In this document: piece by piece, positions 11,881 through 22,999 of the stretch
Layout of the letters: each line of letters opens with the position of its first letter
Numbering within the stretch: position 1 is the first letter of the stretch
Source: Megascapheus bottae
Taxonomy: Eukaryota > Chordata > Mammalia > Rodentia > Geomyidae
Assembly: GCA_024803745.1 (NCBI GenBank)
Contig: JANJXV010000130.1
Coordinates: 734,501 to 798,500 of the forward strand
DNA: 64,000 nucleotides
Direction of reading: 5' to 3'
The notes under the pieces: generated by a model
Databases searched by the model: none
What the model was told of the DNA's origin: nothing
What the model saw: the letters and a program-made list of their open reading frames with translations, nothing else
Position numbers and translations under genes: made by a program

Positions 11881-13516
11881 TAAAAACATTGGAAAGTAAA
11901 AGACAAAAATTCACTAGGATATGATAAAGTATACAGGACTGTGAACACTCACACTGTAAGACCAGAGGAGGATATTATTATTCTTCTCTTCCAAAATCTC
12001 ACTATATAATAAGCACTGGTATTTCTTGGCATGGTGGCTTTGAAGGCTCCTGGGCATCACCTCATTTCTATATACTTTAAAGCCAAATCAACTCTCATCT
12101 CACCTTACCCTCTCTCCTGTATTTCTAAAATAGCTGCACAAATGGGGGTTTAAAGTGTTAAAACTATGACTGGAATTAAGAAAGGGAAACTAATGTGTGT
12201 GTCCAGTCTTAGAGATCAAGAACATGCACAAGCATTGACTTGACTCATTTAAATCTTGATGTTTTCAAGCAGTTCCTATGTTGCTCTGAGTGTCTATTAA
12301 TACCGAGTACCCGCTCTGCCTCACTCAGCCTTCACATTACTACACCATTTCTTTTCCAGTTAGTTTACCAGATCAATATAAAGTTAAAAATGCTGATGGA
12401 ACTATTTGAAATGGAAGACTAGGAGACTTAAGGGGGATTATGTAGGCTCTCAGAAATGATTTGAAGAGTTAAATCTCTGTTGGCTTTAGAAAGATTTTTA
12501 AAATTGACATTCTGGCACATTGCTTCAAGGACATAACAACTTTGAAGTACAACAACCGAAATGATAATGCTAAAAAGAAAATATCTACTCTAGGACAGCA
12601 AAAGGCTTAAGGTAATTTGTCCCAGTAATAAGTTTTAAAAACTGTACTCTCCATGATTTGGAGATACAAATGTAACTTTATTACAGAATATGGAATTCAT
12701 TCTTTGCTCTGATGGGAATACTGGCCCTACAAAGAAAAAATACAATATTGTTATAAATTTTAAAAAGTTAAAAGTAATACAATGGCAAGCCCTCAAATCT
12801 GTCCACTAAGAATAAAACTATTGATTGTATACTTACTAAATTTAATCTGAAAAGCCTCAGAAATGTTGAATTTCTCTTTTTAGGCCCAGCCTAAAAACAC
12901 TTTTTCCCTTATTTGGACATTATGTTATTTAAGATGCAGTAATTTAAACAAGAGAAACACAACCCAAATTTACTTTACATAAAGAAGAAAGTTTACAGCT
13001 CATGTCCTGGAACGACAGTAGGTTGGGATATGATTTCCCAAAAGGTCAATAATGTCTCACAGTTTTGACAGTTTTCTCATTATCTTGCATTTCTCCTCCT
13101 TGTTCTGTTTATTCTTTGGAACCCTCTACTACACCATCCTAACAAGCTTCTAACACCAATACCCTTTGAAATAAAGACAACTGCCTCCCAAAAGTTTGAT
13201 GAGAGACTCTGGAAGTTAACTTGTTGCCCCCAATAAGGCAATAAGTCAATCTCAATCATTTTGATCAAATTTTTGGTTCATATTTCTGTACTATTACATC
13301 AATGTGTGGTACTAGTTTTAAGGCATGGACCATTAGGGATATTGTTTTTTTCTATCTAAACATTTACCCATATCTATAAATTCTAATCTGCTTTGGTTGT
13401 TTTTGACAGACACAAATAAAATGACTTTCAAAATTATATTACTACTTGATTTGTAAAATGTACTATATTATCCATCACAAAACAGTACTATATATAATCA
13501 ACAGTTAACTAAAATA
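11881..13516. other. Unassigned non-coding DNA
   Basis: About 1.6 kb of AT-rich sequence with only short open frames and no repeat, splice pair or motif cluster I can name. Confidence 0.4.
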
Positions 13517-13757
13517 TGGCCAGGCACATGCTCATTCCAATAATCCTAGCTACCCAAGACGCTCACATATGAGGACAGGAGCTCAAAGCTAGCACGGGCA
13601 GGAAAGCCCAGGAAATTCTTATCTCCAATTTGCCACCAAGAAATCAAAGGCAGAGCTGTTATACAAGTGGCTGAGTATTAACATCAAGTGAAAAATCTAG
13701 TGGATAGCAGCCTGACATCAGTTCAAGGCCCAGATACTGGCATACATACACAAAAAG
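13517..13757 (+). mobile_element. B1-like/tRNA-like composite SINE, old copy
   Basis: Starts 'ggccaggcacatgctcattc' (7SL-type 5' end), followed by 'aatcctagctacccaagacg', the linker 'cttatctccaatttgccacc' and a degraded right monomer ending in a short CA-rich tail. Clearly more diverged than the copy at 41121. Confidence 0.75.
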
Positions 13758-14440
13758 TTAATTAAAATACAATGAATCAATATCAAACCATGTAATCATA
13801 ATTCAAACTATATTTGCTTCCCTGACTTTTCCAGATATGATGAAGGTTGAATATTCTCCACATAGTCACACTGTTTGAGAGAGCTAATAGGCAAAGCAAT
13901 ATCACTGAAAACTTTTGTGCAAAAGTTTCAAGCCTAATATTAATTTATTTAAAATGTTTGAGAAAGTTTGCATAGAAAATCTAGACAAATTAAAAAAAAT
14001 ATTATTTGGTTTTACCCCACTTTCTCAAAACTCCTTATATTCGATAGCAGAAGAAATGGAACGGTACAGCATTAACTTATGCACATATCAGCTGTTTCTA
14101 TCTTAACTAGGAAGCACTGTTTCATCTCTTATCAGACACAAAATGGATTGAAAGTTAATTGGAAAAGTATTTCAGAAGAAAAGTGGTAGAGAAAGGTCTA
14201 ATAGGTTTTTGAAGATGTAAAGATTCATATTTTTATGTTGGAAAGGATAGCAAACCAGAGAAAAGTTTCTAGTTAAGAACACAGTGAATATTTTTAATGT
14301 ATGAAAAACCTAGCTACAATACAGCAAAATAATAATAGTAATAATAATAATAATAATAAATCTACAGTTCCACTATACCTAGCAGGTCATGAAATATTTG
14401 TGATAAGCTTGAACAACCACTTTTTCATGAACTTAATAAT
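13758..14440. other. Unassigned DNA with a short TAA repeat
   Basis: Non-repetitive AT-rich sequence apart from the TAA microsatellite near 14330. 13900-14110 holds an open frame of about 63 codons with no similarity I recognise, compatible with chance. Confidence 0.4.
14330..14359. repeat. (TAA)n microsatellite
   Basis: About ten AAT/TAA units with one TAG interruption early in the run. Confidence 0.9.
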
Positions 14441-14720
14441 TTTTTCTTTTCTTTTCTTTTTTGGTTAGTCTTGGGTCTTGAACTCTGGGCCTGGGCGCTG
14501 TCCCTGAGCTCTTCACCAAATAAAGGTTATACCCTTTATTTTAAAAGCTATACCTTTTCAAATTAACATTAAAACTTATACCACTTCTGCTTTTCTGGTG
14601 GTTAATTGGAGATAAGAGTCTTACAGACTTTCATGCCCAGGCTGGCTTTGAACTACAATACTCAGACCTCAGTCTTCTGAGTGGCTAGGATTACAGGTGT
14701 GGGTCACTAGCTCCTAGCTT
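14441..14720 (-). mobile_element. B1-like/tRNA-like composite SINE with internal AT-rich replacement
   Basis: Both ends match the composite SINE in reverse ('cttgaactctgggcctgggc' at the right-monomer side, 'gtggctaggattacaggtgt' at the 7SL side). Part of the right monomer between about 14513 and 14585 is replaced by AT-rich sequence carrying three 'tatacc' units. The tail is a TTTTC run (14441-14463). Confidence 0.8.
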
Positions 14721-14922
14721 AATCTTTTTTGCTAAGTACTCACTTTGTTTTCAGATGAGGGACTGCTTTCCCAAGAGCCCTCTTTGTCTATTGATATCAC
14801 CTCAAAAACCTTCTTCTTTTCAGTCACCATCTGTGGCTGCCTGCCTAGATATTATATATTCTTCCTGACCCCTGGAACTTGATCTGCATATATTATCATT
14901 GTGCATATAGTAGTTGTGTAGT

Positions 14923-15106
14923 TCTTTTTTTGCCAGTCATGGGCTTGACCTCAGGGCCTGGGCACTGTCCTTGGACTTTCTCAAGGCTCAGCACTCTACC
15001 ACTTGAGCCTCAGCACCACTTCCAGCATTTTTCTATGTATGTGGTACCAAGGAATTGAACCCTGGTCTTCATGCATGCTAGGCAAGCACTCTGCCACTAG
15101 ACTGTT
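14923..15106 (-). mobile_element. IDL-Geo-type dimeric SINE
   Basis: Full reverse-orientation dimer with T-run, 'tcagggcctgggcactgtcc', 'cttgagcctcagcaccactt', 'ggaattgaaccctggtcttc' and 'ggcaagcactctgccactag'. It ends where an older LTR-like repeat begins. Confidence 0.85.
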
Positions 15107-15109
15107 GCC

Positions 15110-15605
15110 ATTATTATTTGAATGGTGTTGGGTGTGTCTGGTGTTTACAGAGGAAATGGGTGTAGGAATCTGAGTGGATCAGGTCAAGAAATTTTCCTTT
15201 TGTGTGGTGAGTACTATGGAATTAGCGTCAAGCATTGACCAGCAACTGACCTTTCTCATGGGACCTGGAACAGAATTTCCTCTGCTGTGATGGACTCCAT
15301 ACTGACAGACATAGCCACACCCTAGACTTCAAGAGTTTAGGTGACCTATCACCAGCTTTGATCAATTTTGTGAAAGACAGGCTGTTCACCCTGGCATTTG
15401 CAGACAATTACCAAATATAGTGATACTCATGGAGACATTTAGCTTGTCGACTGCTTCACAGATAGGTTTTTCTGCTCATAAGTATTTCACTGTGCAGCTG
15501 TCATTAAGACCTAAATGCTCAGGCTTACAGAATACACATTATTCTCACTTATTTTATTGTGTCAAAGTGGTTATGTGGTGCTTCTGTATTTCCTGAATAA
15601 ATATC
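15110..15605 (+). mobile_element. Ancient LTR-like interspersed repeat
   Basis: Begins 'ggtgtgtctggtgtttacag' followed by 'gaatctgagtggatcaggtc' and ends 'cctgaataaatatcagtttt'. This order resembles an old mammal-wide repeat, probably an LTR of ERVL/MaLR type. A related copy lies in reverse at 45475-45870. The family name is left open because I cannot search a library. Confidence 0.4.
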
Positions 15606-15648
15606 AGTTTTAAAGTATAGCCGTCTTTCAAAAAATGTTTTTGTTTTT

Positions 15649-15868
15649 AAGCTCACACCTGTAATAGTAGCTACTCAGGAGGCTTAGGTCTTGAGGATCA
15701 TGGTTCAAAGCCAGCCCAGGCAGAAAAGTCCGCATGAGACTCTTCTCTCCAATTAACCACTCAAAAACCAGTAGTGGAGCTGTACCTCAAAATGGTAGAA
15801 AAGAGAGCTCAGGGACACCCACCATCTAGGTTTTGAGTTCACACCCCATGACTGACTTAAAAAAAAAG
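15649..15868 (+). mobile_element. B1-like/tRNA-like composite SINE
   Basis: 5'-truncated: starts at 'gctcacacctgtaatagtag', then 'ctactcaggaggcttaggtc', 'ttcaaagccagcccaggcag', linker 'cttctctccaattaaccact', a degraded right monomer, and a short A tail at 15859-15867. Confidence 0.8.
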
Positions 15869-16164
15869 TTTAATTTTGCTGATATTCCCAGAATTAATTC
15901 TATTTTGACCTTTTGGGACAGTGGGCTGGTGGGCTGGAGGACTTTCAGTCTCTCTGGATCTCAACACTATGATTATGGATGCAGGAAGGCGTCTCTAGGG
16001 ATTATGGGTAAAACCTATACTCAATAAACACCTAGGTCCTGTAATAACTCTGTAGGTTCCTATCCTTACTGTGCAAAGTCATCATAAACATGGCAACTTA
16101 TGACAGTATACAAACAATAATAGAACTCAAGAAAACAGCACTGTTTTCTAGTACCTTTTCTCTA

Positions 16165-16500
16165 AAAAAAAAAAAAAAAAAGGTGGGGCAGTGGCAGTGG
16201 CTCAAGTCTATAATTTTAGCTACCTGGGAGCCAGAGATTGGAAGATCAAGATTCAAGGCTAGTCTAGTTCAAAAAATAAATAAATAAATTGTTTCTGAGA
16301 TTCCATCTCAACAGTGGTACACCCTGGGGAAGCATAACGAAAAGGATTGCAGTCCAGGCTGGCCCAGGCATAAAGCAAAATCCTATCTGGAACATAATCA
16401 AACCAGCAAGTGGTCGGCAGCGTGATTCAAGAGATAGAGCACCTGTCTTTGCAAGCTCAGAATCCTGAGTTCAAATCCTAGCATTGCAAACTAAAAAGCA
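16165..16500 (+). mobile_element. Old B1-like SINE pair with tRNA-like end
   Basis: After an A17 run, a 7SL-like monomer (16183-16290, 'agctacctgggagccagaga') is followed by a second, more decayed unit (16340-16500). The second unit ends in a tRNA-like right part ('gattcaagagatagagcacc', then B-box-like 'gagttcaaatcctagc') and an A-rich tail. Probably two old insertions or one rearranged composite. Confidence 0.55.
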
Positions 16501-17150
16501 AAAACAAGAGCAAAAGCGTGTGTCCATGCCTGGCGTGCCATTCACTGGCAGCAGAAACTCAGAAGGAGGCGGGAGTTGTAAGACAGGATAGGAACATTTA
16601 GTTTAATTGCCTGGGGAGGGTCAGAAACAACTCTTTGTTCAGCCCCACCAAGCTAATTAGTTGAAAAAACAACATTCTCAGCCCATAAACAAGAGTCTTT
16701 TTTTTTCTATAAGCAATTAGGAATGACCCTAATCTTATTCACTTAAACATACATCCCACAGCAAAGCTGGAAAGACACCAAAGCATTGGAAAGACACCAA
16801 AGTTGAGGCTGCACAACTGCCTTTGTGAATCCTCAAAGCTTCCCAATGAAAGATCAACTGCCCTTCCTTCGAAGATTTTCTTCTTTGCTTTCTCCTGAGC
16901 ATAAATTTCCAGATGTGCAGCAGGTGACAGCAGGAAGCTAGAGTTCTAACCCATCATACTAACCCAGCCCTTCCCCTGCCCAACCTCACACCTCACACAT
17001 TGCTCCCTACTGGACAGTTTGCATTGTCTCTGCCTTCTGCCAGCCTGGAAATACTGTGAGGCCCAGTGAAGAGCCATCACCTGCCATCTGAGTGCTCTAC
17101 TGCTTTACACAGGGAAAGGATGAAGCAAACTATTGTTGAATAAACCAATG
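16501..17150. other. Unassigned DNA
   Basis: No repeat or gene signal recognised. Contains a short direct duplication, 'ggaaagacaccaaag' (16769 and 16789). Confidence 0.4.
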
Positions 17151-17430
17151 GAGGATGGATGGATGGATGGATGGATATGAAAGGAAGGAAGATAGATGGA
17201 TGATGGATAGAAGGATAGGGAATGGATAGGATAGATGATGGGTGGAAAGGTTAAAGAGAGGAAGAAAGGAAAAAGGAGGAAAGAGGAGGACGGGAGTTTC
17301 TTTAATAGGGAATAAAGAGATCATTTGTTTGTATAAAGATTTGCAAATGATCACAGCAAATAACACTTCAAATGGGAGAGAGGGGAGAAGAGGAAGGGGG
17401 GGGAGAGGGAGAGAGGAGGGGTGAGGCTGG
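17151..17430. repeat. GGAT microsatellite and purine-rich tract
   Basis: A short (GGAT)n run at 17151-17176 decays into GATA/GGAT-like words and then into GGAAA and GGGAGA purine blocks up to about 17430. The open frames across it on both strands are consequences of the simple sequence. Confidence 0.8.
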
Positions 17431-17770
17431 TGCTCCAAGGTTGAGGGGTAACTTAAAAAAAATAATCCAACTAACTGAAAGAATGACTGGTGTAGCCAGG
17501 AGCAGAATTCAAATTTTGGAGCTCTATTCTCCCAGCTGGGCACTTAAGAGTTTGGCTCGTGTGGTGGTGGCAGTTCACGGAGAGTTCAAATCCCCTCACA
17601 GACACGTGTGGGTGAATAAGTGGCATAGTCTTTCTTTCTTCCAAGTGCTTGATAGAAGCTTCCAGATGTATGGGGGTGTGCATAAGAGAGCCTCGAGTGC
17701 TCCACTCTCGATGGAGTCTATAAATATGCATGTTGGGTATCATGAATCATTTAGAGCTGGCTTGGTTGCT

Positions 17771-17777
17771 TTTCTTT

Positions 17778-17825
<48 letters not shown>

Positions 17826-17898
17826 TTTTTCTTTCCCTTCCTTCCTTCCTTCCTTCCTTCCTTCCTTCCTTCCTTCCTTCCTTCCTTCCTTCCTTCCT
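17771..17898. repeat. (TTTC)n followed by (TTCC)n compound microsatellite
   Basis: About 128 bp of uninterrupted pyrimidine on the plus strand: TTTC units to about 17834, then about 15 TTCC units. A homopurine-homopyrimidine tract with mirror symmetry, so triplex-prone. It creates spurious Phe/Leu/Ser-rich open frames. Confidence 0.95.
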
Positions 17899-18364
17899 GG
17901 CTATCTAACTTTATTCTTGAAACTTCTTGCTAAGTTTGAAAGGACACCAAGGCGGAGAGAAATGTAGTTACCAGCGAGCTTGAGGCTTAGGGGTGAACAC
18001 TTGGGCTCTTTCACCACTTTCAGAATTTGTTATCTCCGCTTATTTCGCTTTGGACTTTGAGTTTACTTCCCCTCGTGGGGGCTCTGTCTCCACGTCAGAA
18101 CAAAGGGATACTAAGTCCACGCAGTGTGTGGATATAAAACACTAGTACAGCAGACAGAAGGAGCACGCAGAATGGCTGGCCTCCTTCCTTTCCTCGTATG
18201 ACTCTAGTCCACAGCCAAATCTAACTACATCATACGACAGCCAGGCCTCAAAGGTTAGCAATTACCAGTCAATAAATGTTGCTCAAATAGAAAGTAATGG
18301 AGGAAGCTGCTTCTGACAGGGTCTCAGCCAAGCTATGCTACAGTAAGAAAATACTAAGTCTGTT

Positions 18365-18483
18365 GTTTTCATATCCTATGCTCTCCCTTCTTCCTCCCTT
18401 TTTCTCTCTCTCTCCTTCCCTCCTTTCTTCCCTCCCCCCTCCCTCCCTCCTCCTCCTCTCCTTTTCCCTCTCCCTCTCTTCTG
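18365..18483. repeat. Pyrimidine-rich (TCCC)n-like tract
   Basis: Degenerate CCCT/TCTC run directly next to the tail side of a minus-strand old SINE. It probably arose from the SINE A-tail region, as at 25045. Confidence 0.75.
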
Positions 18484-18690
18484 GTGTAAGACTTGAACCC
18501 AGAACTTCACATATGCTAGCCAAACATGGGACTACTTGTGTCACACCCCATCCCTAGATACTGATTGTTTTATTTTTGTGTTTTTGGAGACAGAGTCCCT
18601 CTACTACCTTTATCTGAGTTGGCCTTGGTCTTGTGATTCTCTCAAGTAGCTGGAATGACAGATTTGTGGTACTATACCTGGCTATCATAA
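18484..18690 (-). mobile_element. Old ID-like plus B1-like SINE
   Basis: Reverse orientation: ID-like part 'gaacccagaacttcacatat' and 'gctagccaaacatgggacta', then a T-rich spacer and a 7SL-like part ('ttggccttggtcttgtgatt', 'caagtagctggaatgacaga', 'tatacctggct'). High divergence indicates an older family than IDL-Geo. Confidence 0.55.
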
Positions 18691-20182
18691 ATAACCTCTT
18701 CCATCCTCATACTTTGTGTTTGCCTGGATAGCTTTGTCACCCCCCTCCAGTCCACCCCCAGGGTGTTGTTCTAGAAACTGCCATCATAGAAAAAAAAAAC
18801 ATTAACCTACCATCGATGGTCCACAGGTAAACACCTGACCCAATCAGAGTCCTCCTCTGAGATCGGGATACTGGGAACTTGTATTGATTGTATTGGTTTG
18901 CCAGATCAGCTTGAGACCTGCTGATATCTGTGTCTACTTTCACATGGACACATAGATATCATATGATATTCTCCCACAGAGGAGTGGAGAATGCCAGTCT
19001 AAGTGAAGAGATTGGGTAGGAAAAGGCGATTCAAAGATAAGACGAATTGATAGAAGAGGTGGGCGTGGAAATGTGGAAAAGTCCCAGTTTCCACTCAGAC
19101 ACATGACCTGCTCACGTGCCTTCCACGAATCACCCCAGTATTCTGATTTCCTGAAACTCACCATGTTTCTGTCACAACCAAGAGTCAAGGTCTGCCAACT
19201 TTAACGTTTTGGTTAAGTTCAAAATAATTTCAAATTACTCTTTTATTTCAGATCATTTCCATGTGAATTCTTGCCCACTAAGAAAACAGGAAGAATGGTT
19301 TTCTAGAACCATCCACTCACCCCCACCCACCTACCTACAGAGTATACCTCACTCAGACCAGTGCCCCAGCTAAGGACTGGAAGCTACTCTGTCTACATTC
19401 TAACAGCTGGCTCCTAGTGCCTCTCCTGAAGGAATGGCTTCTACCTGTCACTGCATGTGGGCTGGTTCAGTTTGGAATTGGAGTGGGGGAGAGTGAGGGA
19501 TAGTTTAGAACCAGAGCGGAAGATCTCCTTTCAAGCAACTGACCTCACTCAATGAGAACAAGGAGAGCCAGCAAGGTCAGTATGTGAACTTGGCCTATAT
19601 CCAAGGAACATATACAGTCTCCACTCAAACCTTTCTGTCTGGAATATAATAGGCCCTGAGAGACAGCCTATGAGCCAGTGAACTTGACCCCAACAGCCAT
19701 CCTTCACTTTTCTCACCTCCAACACCCTCCCCCGCAAACTTCTTCCCTCTCCATTAAGTGTCCCTGGCCCTAAAGCTGTCACACCTTCCCAGGAAAGGAA
19801 TCGTTTCTAGTTTCATGTTGCATAATATGAAGCAAGGATTTGAGGACAATGGTTTCAAATCTAATTATGGTACTACATGGACCTCCTGTCTGACCTCGGC
19901 TTTCAAGATCAATACAGATGTTTTGTCTGTTTCCATCATCTGGGTAGTTTTCAAACCAAAGTTAAGTTTACTCCCAGGTTCAGTGCTGAGTCTTTCTAGA
20001 AGAGAGCCCTTCCATATAGAAAGGGCACACTACCATCTAATGGGGCATCTTGGCCTTCAAAACTTTCTGGTAGGATCCATGTTCCCAGCCACCCCCTCTC
20101 CCCCCCCCCCACAGATGGGCACTAAAAATATTTGTAGGGTGAATTAAAGGGAACGAAGGTAGTTAGAAATTTTGTTAGTGTA
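18691..20182. other. Unassigned DNA with a possible old LTR fragment
   Basis: 18829-18900 carries 'cctgacccaatcagagtcct', a phrase typical of old MLT/MaLR-type LTRs, but I could not extend the match. The rest shows only short open frames. Nothing else recognised. Confidence 0.35.
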
Positions 20183-20405
20183 AACTGGGTACCAGTGGCT
20201 CATGCCTGTAACACTGGCAACTCAGGAGGCTGAGATCTGAGGATCTGAGGTTCAAAGTCAGCCCAGGCAGGAAAATTTATGAAACTCTCATGTCTAATTA
20301 ACACTGTGGCTTAACCAGAGAGTTCTAAGCATCAATCAACCAATCATTCAGTCAGTCAATCTAAGGGTCAGCACCCAGGTTCTGAGTTCAACACTCAGTT
20401 CTGGC
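20183..20405 (+). mobile_element. B1-like/tRNA-like composite SINE
   Basis: 'ctgggtaccagtggctcatg' and 'ggctgagatctgaggatctg' mark the 7SL-like half; the right monomer is partly overwritten by short TCAG/TCAA repeats (20333-20362). It ends 'gagttcaacactcagttctg' and runs directly into a GT/CA tract. Confidence 0.8.
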
Positions 20406-20477
20406 ATGTGTGTGAGCATACTTTTGTGTGTGCGCGCGTGTGTTTATGCATGTGTACACACACACGCACACACACAT
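20406..20477. repeat. GT-then-CA alternating purine-pyrimidine tract
   Basis: A TG/CG run (including GTGTGTGCGCGCGTGTG) is followed after a few bases by a CA run. The two arms are mutually complementary, so the tract could form a hairpin/cruciform or left-handed DNA. It starts at the 3' end of a SINE. Confidence 0.85.
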
Positions 20478-20513
20478 AATCTTAACAGAGCATACATTTT
20501 TTTAAAACCAGGT

Positions 20514-20580
20514 TCAGAAAAGTTGGATGTCTTGCTCAACATCACACAGCTCATGTGGCAAGATTGGAACTCTAGGTAAT
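20514..20580 (-). mobile_element. MIR fragment
   Basis: 'gtcttgctcaacatcacaca' and 'gctcatgtggcaagattgga' match the reverse of the MIR core (the 'tcacacagctagtaagtgg' block) in order. Confidence 0.65.
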
Positions 20581-20799
20581 CAGTGGTTGATCACCTATTA
20601 CTGGTGTCCTGCTTGACATGGAGGCTAATAATGCTAACATTCATTAACTCTACCAAGAATCTCATAATTTAAAAGAAGACCAAGGGATGAGTACATTTGT
20701 ATAATGGTTACTACTGATTGCCATTATTGACTGAGTTTCGTGCCTGTAACCCCATCCTCCCATGCATATACATTCTCATGTAATCCGTCTTAGAATGGT

Positions 20800-20905
20800 A
20801 TGAGAGGACAGATGATACTTTACAATTAGGGAAACTGAGGCACAGAAAGTTCAGTTGTTTCGCCTGGGTCACCACACAAGTCCACAGCCACTCAGTAGCT
20901 GGACC
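20800..20905 (-). mobile_element. MIR fragment
   Basis: 'gggaaactgaggcacagaaa' followed by 'gggtcaccacacaagtccac' and 'ctcagtagctgg' is the reverse MIR core region. Confidence 0.75.
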
Positions 20906-20996
20906 AAGGTAGACCCCAGAGACCTGTGCTCTTTGCCTTGAGCATTGACATCCCCAGGCATAAGATGGGAAGCACGATCTTCAAGAACCATTTTTT

Positions 20997-21179
20997 TGCC
21001 AGTCCTGGGCCTTGAACTCAGGGCCTGAGCACTGTCCTTGGGCTTTCTCAAGGCTAGAGCTCTACCACTTGAGCTACAGCACCATTTCTGGCTTTTTTCT
21101 ATGTATGTGGTACAGAGGAATTGAACCCAGGTCCTTGTGCATGCTAGGCAAGCACTCTACCACTAGAGCACTCCTGGCC
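20997..21179 (-). mobile_element. IDL-Geo-type dimeric SINE
   Basis: Full dimer in reverse, flanked by the target duplication caagaaccatttttt at 20982-20996 and 21180-21194. Left-monomer Pol III boxes are readable on the minus strand. Open frames of 60-130 codons crossing it are artefacts. Confidence 0.9.
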
Positions 21180-21194
21180 CAAGAACCATTTTTT

Positions 21195-21671
21195 AAGGCA
21201 GGCTGTACATCCAGTGTCCTGCATGGACTGCCAGGAGTTGCAGCAAACCCAATGGACTTGATGAGACTCAACCTCAAACCTACCAAGTGCCCATGCCATG
21301 TGGTGGACACACAGAGGGCAGGTCAAAGAGGGAAACAAAGAGACCTATGCCAGCGTGAACTGGGTGGAAGCCACAGGAAGACCACAACGGCACAATGCAC
21401 AGAAGTAACTCCATTACTCTGCTGAGACTCTGGGCATTCATCACAGCAGAGCAAGAAATGGGGTGCCCAGGACCTAGAAAAGACCCAGGACCCTAGCAGC
21501 AGACAGCGTTGGAGCCTTTCACCTGGAAGGTCTTTGGAGCCATTTGGATTCCTTTTCCAATGATCTTCCTGGTGTGATAATACACATTCTCATTCACACA
21601 TTGCCTTGTGGATCCTTCTTGATGTTCTTCCCTTACGTGGAATGCCAGAAAACATACTGACCACCACAGGA
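21195..21671. other. Unassigned DNA
   Basis: No recognised repeat. An open frame on the minus strand (21493-21690) has no similarity I recognise and runs into the neighbouring SINE. Confidence 0.4.
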
Positions 21672-21841
21672 CAGGGTGGCCCAATGGCATTGTCTAGCAT
21701 ACACAATGCCCTGGGTTCAATTCCTTAGTACACAGAAAAAGCCAGAAGTGGTGTTGTGGCTCAAGTGGTAGAGAGCTAGCTTTGAGAAAGCTCAAGGACA
21801 GTGCCCAGGCTCTGAGTTTAAGCGCCAGGACTGGCAAAAAA
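21672..21841 (+). mobile_element. IDL-Geo-type dimeric SINE, diverged left half
   Basis: Left half 'gggtggcccaatggcattgt' is decayed; B-box region 'ccctgggttcaattcc' survives. The right half has an intact A-box-like TGGCTCAAGTGG at 21757-21768 and ends 'aggactggc' plus an A tail. Confidence 0.8.
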
Positions 21842-22099
21842 AAGGAAAAAACAACTGACCACATAGAAGGTACTTAACAAGTGTCTACTGGTTGGCCAAA
21901 GGACTGCCCACCCAGGCCTACCTGGCACTGGTCATTTTAGAGCTGTCTAAGGAATCGATTTTATTTCAAACAGGTTGTAAGATACTATTTTCTTTTCTTT
22001 TCCTTTTTACTCTTCCTTGACAATGAAGTGCCTTTGAAAGTTCCTAAGTGATAGATATTATCCTACAATCAAATGTTACCCTGCTGTTTGATATCTATT

Positions 22100-22300
22100 C
22101 AAATCCAGTCTGGGCTAACTCTCATGTGCCAGATGCTTGGGTTGAACTAAGTTTGCTGAATCTTCAAAACAACCCTGAAAAGGGGGGGGGGAAGAGAAGT
22201 GGCAGGGGAGGGGGAGGAAGGGGGAAATTCTATCGTCTGTTTTCCTAGATAAGGGAACTGAGGCACGTGCGTGAGTTTATTTGTTCACAACATGGTGGAC
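22100..22300 (-). mobile_element. MIR fragment interrupted by a purine tract
   Basis: 'ctcatgtgccagatgcttgg' (MIR 3' side) and 'gataagggaactgaggcacg' (MIR core) frame a poly-purine insert at 22178-22224 (GGGGAAGAG-like). Low to moderate divergence in the core words. Confidence 0.5.
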
Positions 22301-22924
22301 CTGAACTTGAGCACATAAGTGAGTTCACCAGCTCATAAATGGCTGGGTAAAGGTTTCACCTCTGTTCTCTTTGCCCCAGAGCCCTGGCTCTGTCACCTCC
22401 ATAGAAGCTCCTGGAAATGTCTTGGTGATAAACATCCAGATGACCATGGCTGTGATAACTTTGTACTGGCCAACACCTATCACCCTGCTCTATCCTATGT
22501 AGGTGTCCACCTCATCACTTAAAAGAACAACTTCAATTGCTCAGCAGAGCCTCTGTGAAGCAAAGTTCTTTTTTTTTTATCCTGAGGAAGAAGCCGAGAC
22601 TAACAAGGTGGAGACTTGATCTCCACAGGGATGGGAGTTCAAGTCACAACCAGTGGCCTCTAGATCAGATGCCATCTACCTGGTTGGGAGTGGAAGCTCC
22701 AATCTCAGCGCACCACTCCCAGCTCAACCCATCCCATCCCTCCTCCACCCAGAAAGAACAAAAGGAAACCTTCCCTGGAAGCACCAAGCAAAGATGTCAG
22801 CATCCTGTGTCGCCATAGCAACCAGCCCTCCTCCATCTCCTCAGGAGGAGGGGGGGGAAGCAAAAGTCAAACTGAGCCTCCTGTGGAACATTCTGTGGGT
22901 AAACACCAGGACCAGTGTGTTTGG
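22301..22924. other. Unassigned DNA
   Basis: No supported feature. Overlapping open frames of 67-115 codons show no recognisable domain and no splice-site pair. Confidence 0.35.
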
Positions 22925-22995
22925 GCCTCTGTTTTCTCACGTCAATAGGGTGAATCATTCTTGGAACAGGGGCTGGGAAGCTGACCAGGTTCCTA
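22925..22995 (+). mobile_element. MIR fragment
   Basis: 'ctctgttttctcacgtcaat' followed by 'agggtgaatc' corresponds to the MIR 'cctcagtttcctcatctgtaaaat' region. Confidence 0.5.
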
Positions 22996-22999
22996 AGTA

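Noticed and set aside
16410..16490. Second tRNA-like sequence
   Set aside because: Part of an old SINE right end; no plausible cloverleaf with conserved anticodon arm could be drawn.
17372..17908. 178-codon open frame on the plus strand
   Set aside because: It runs through the GGGAGA purine tract and the TTTC/TTCC microsatellite; the product is simple-sequence translation.
20997..21425. 137-codon frame crossing a SINE
   Set aside because: Most of the frame is SINE sequence; composite SINEs often leave open frames in this genome.
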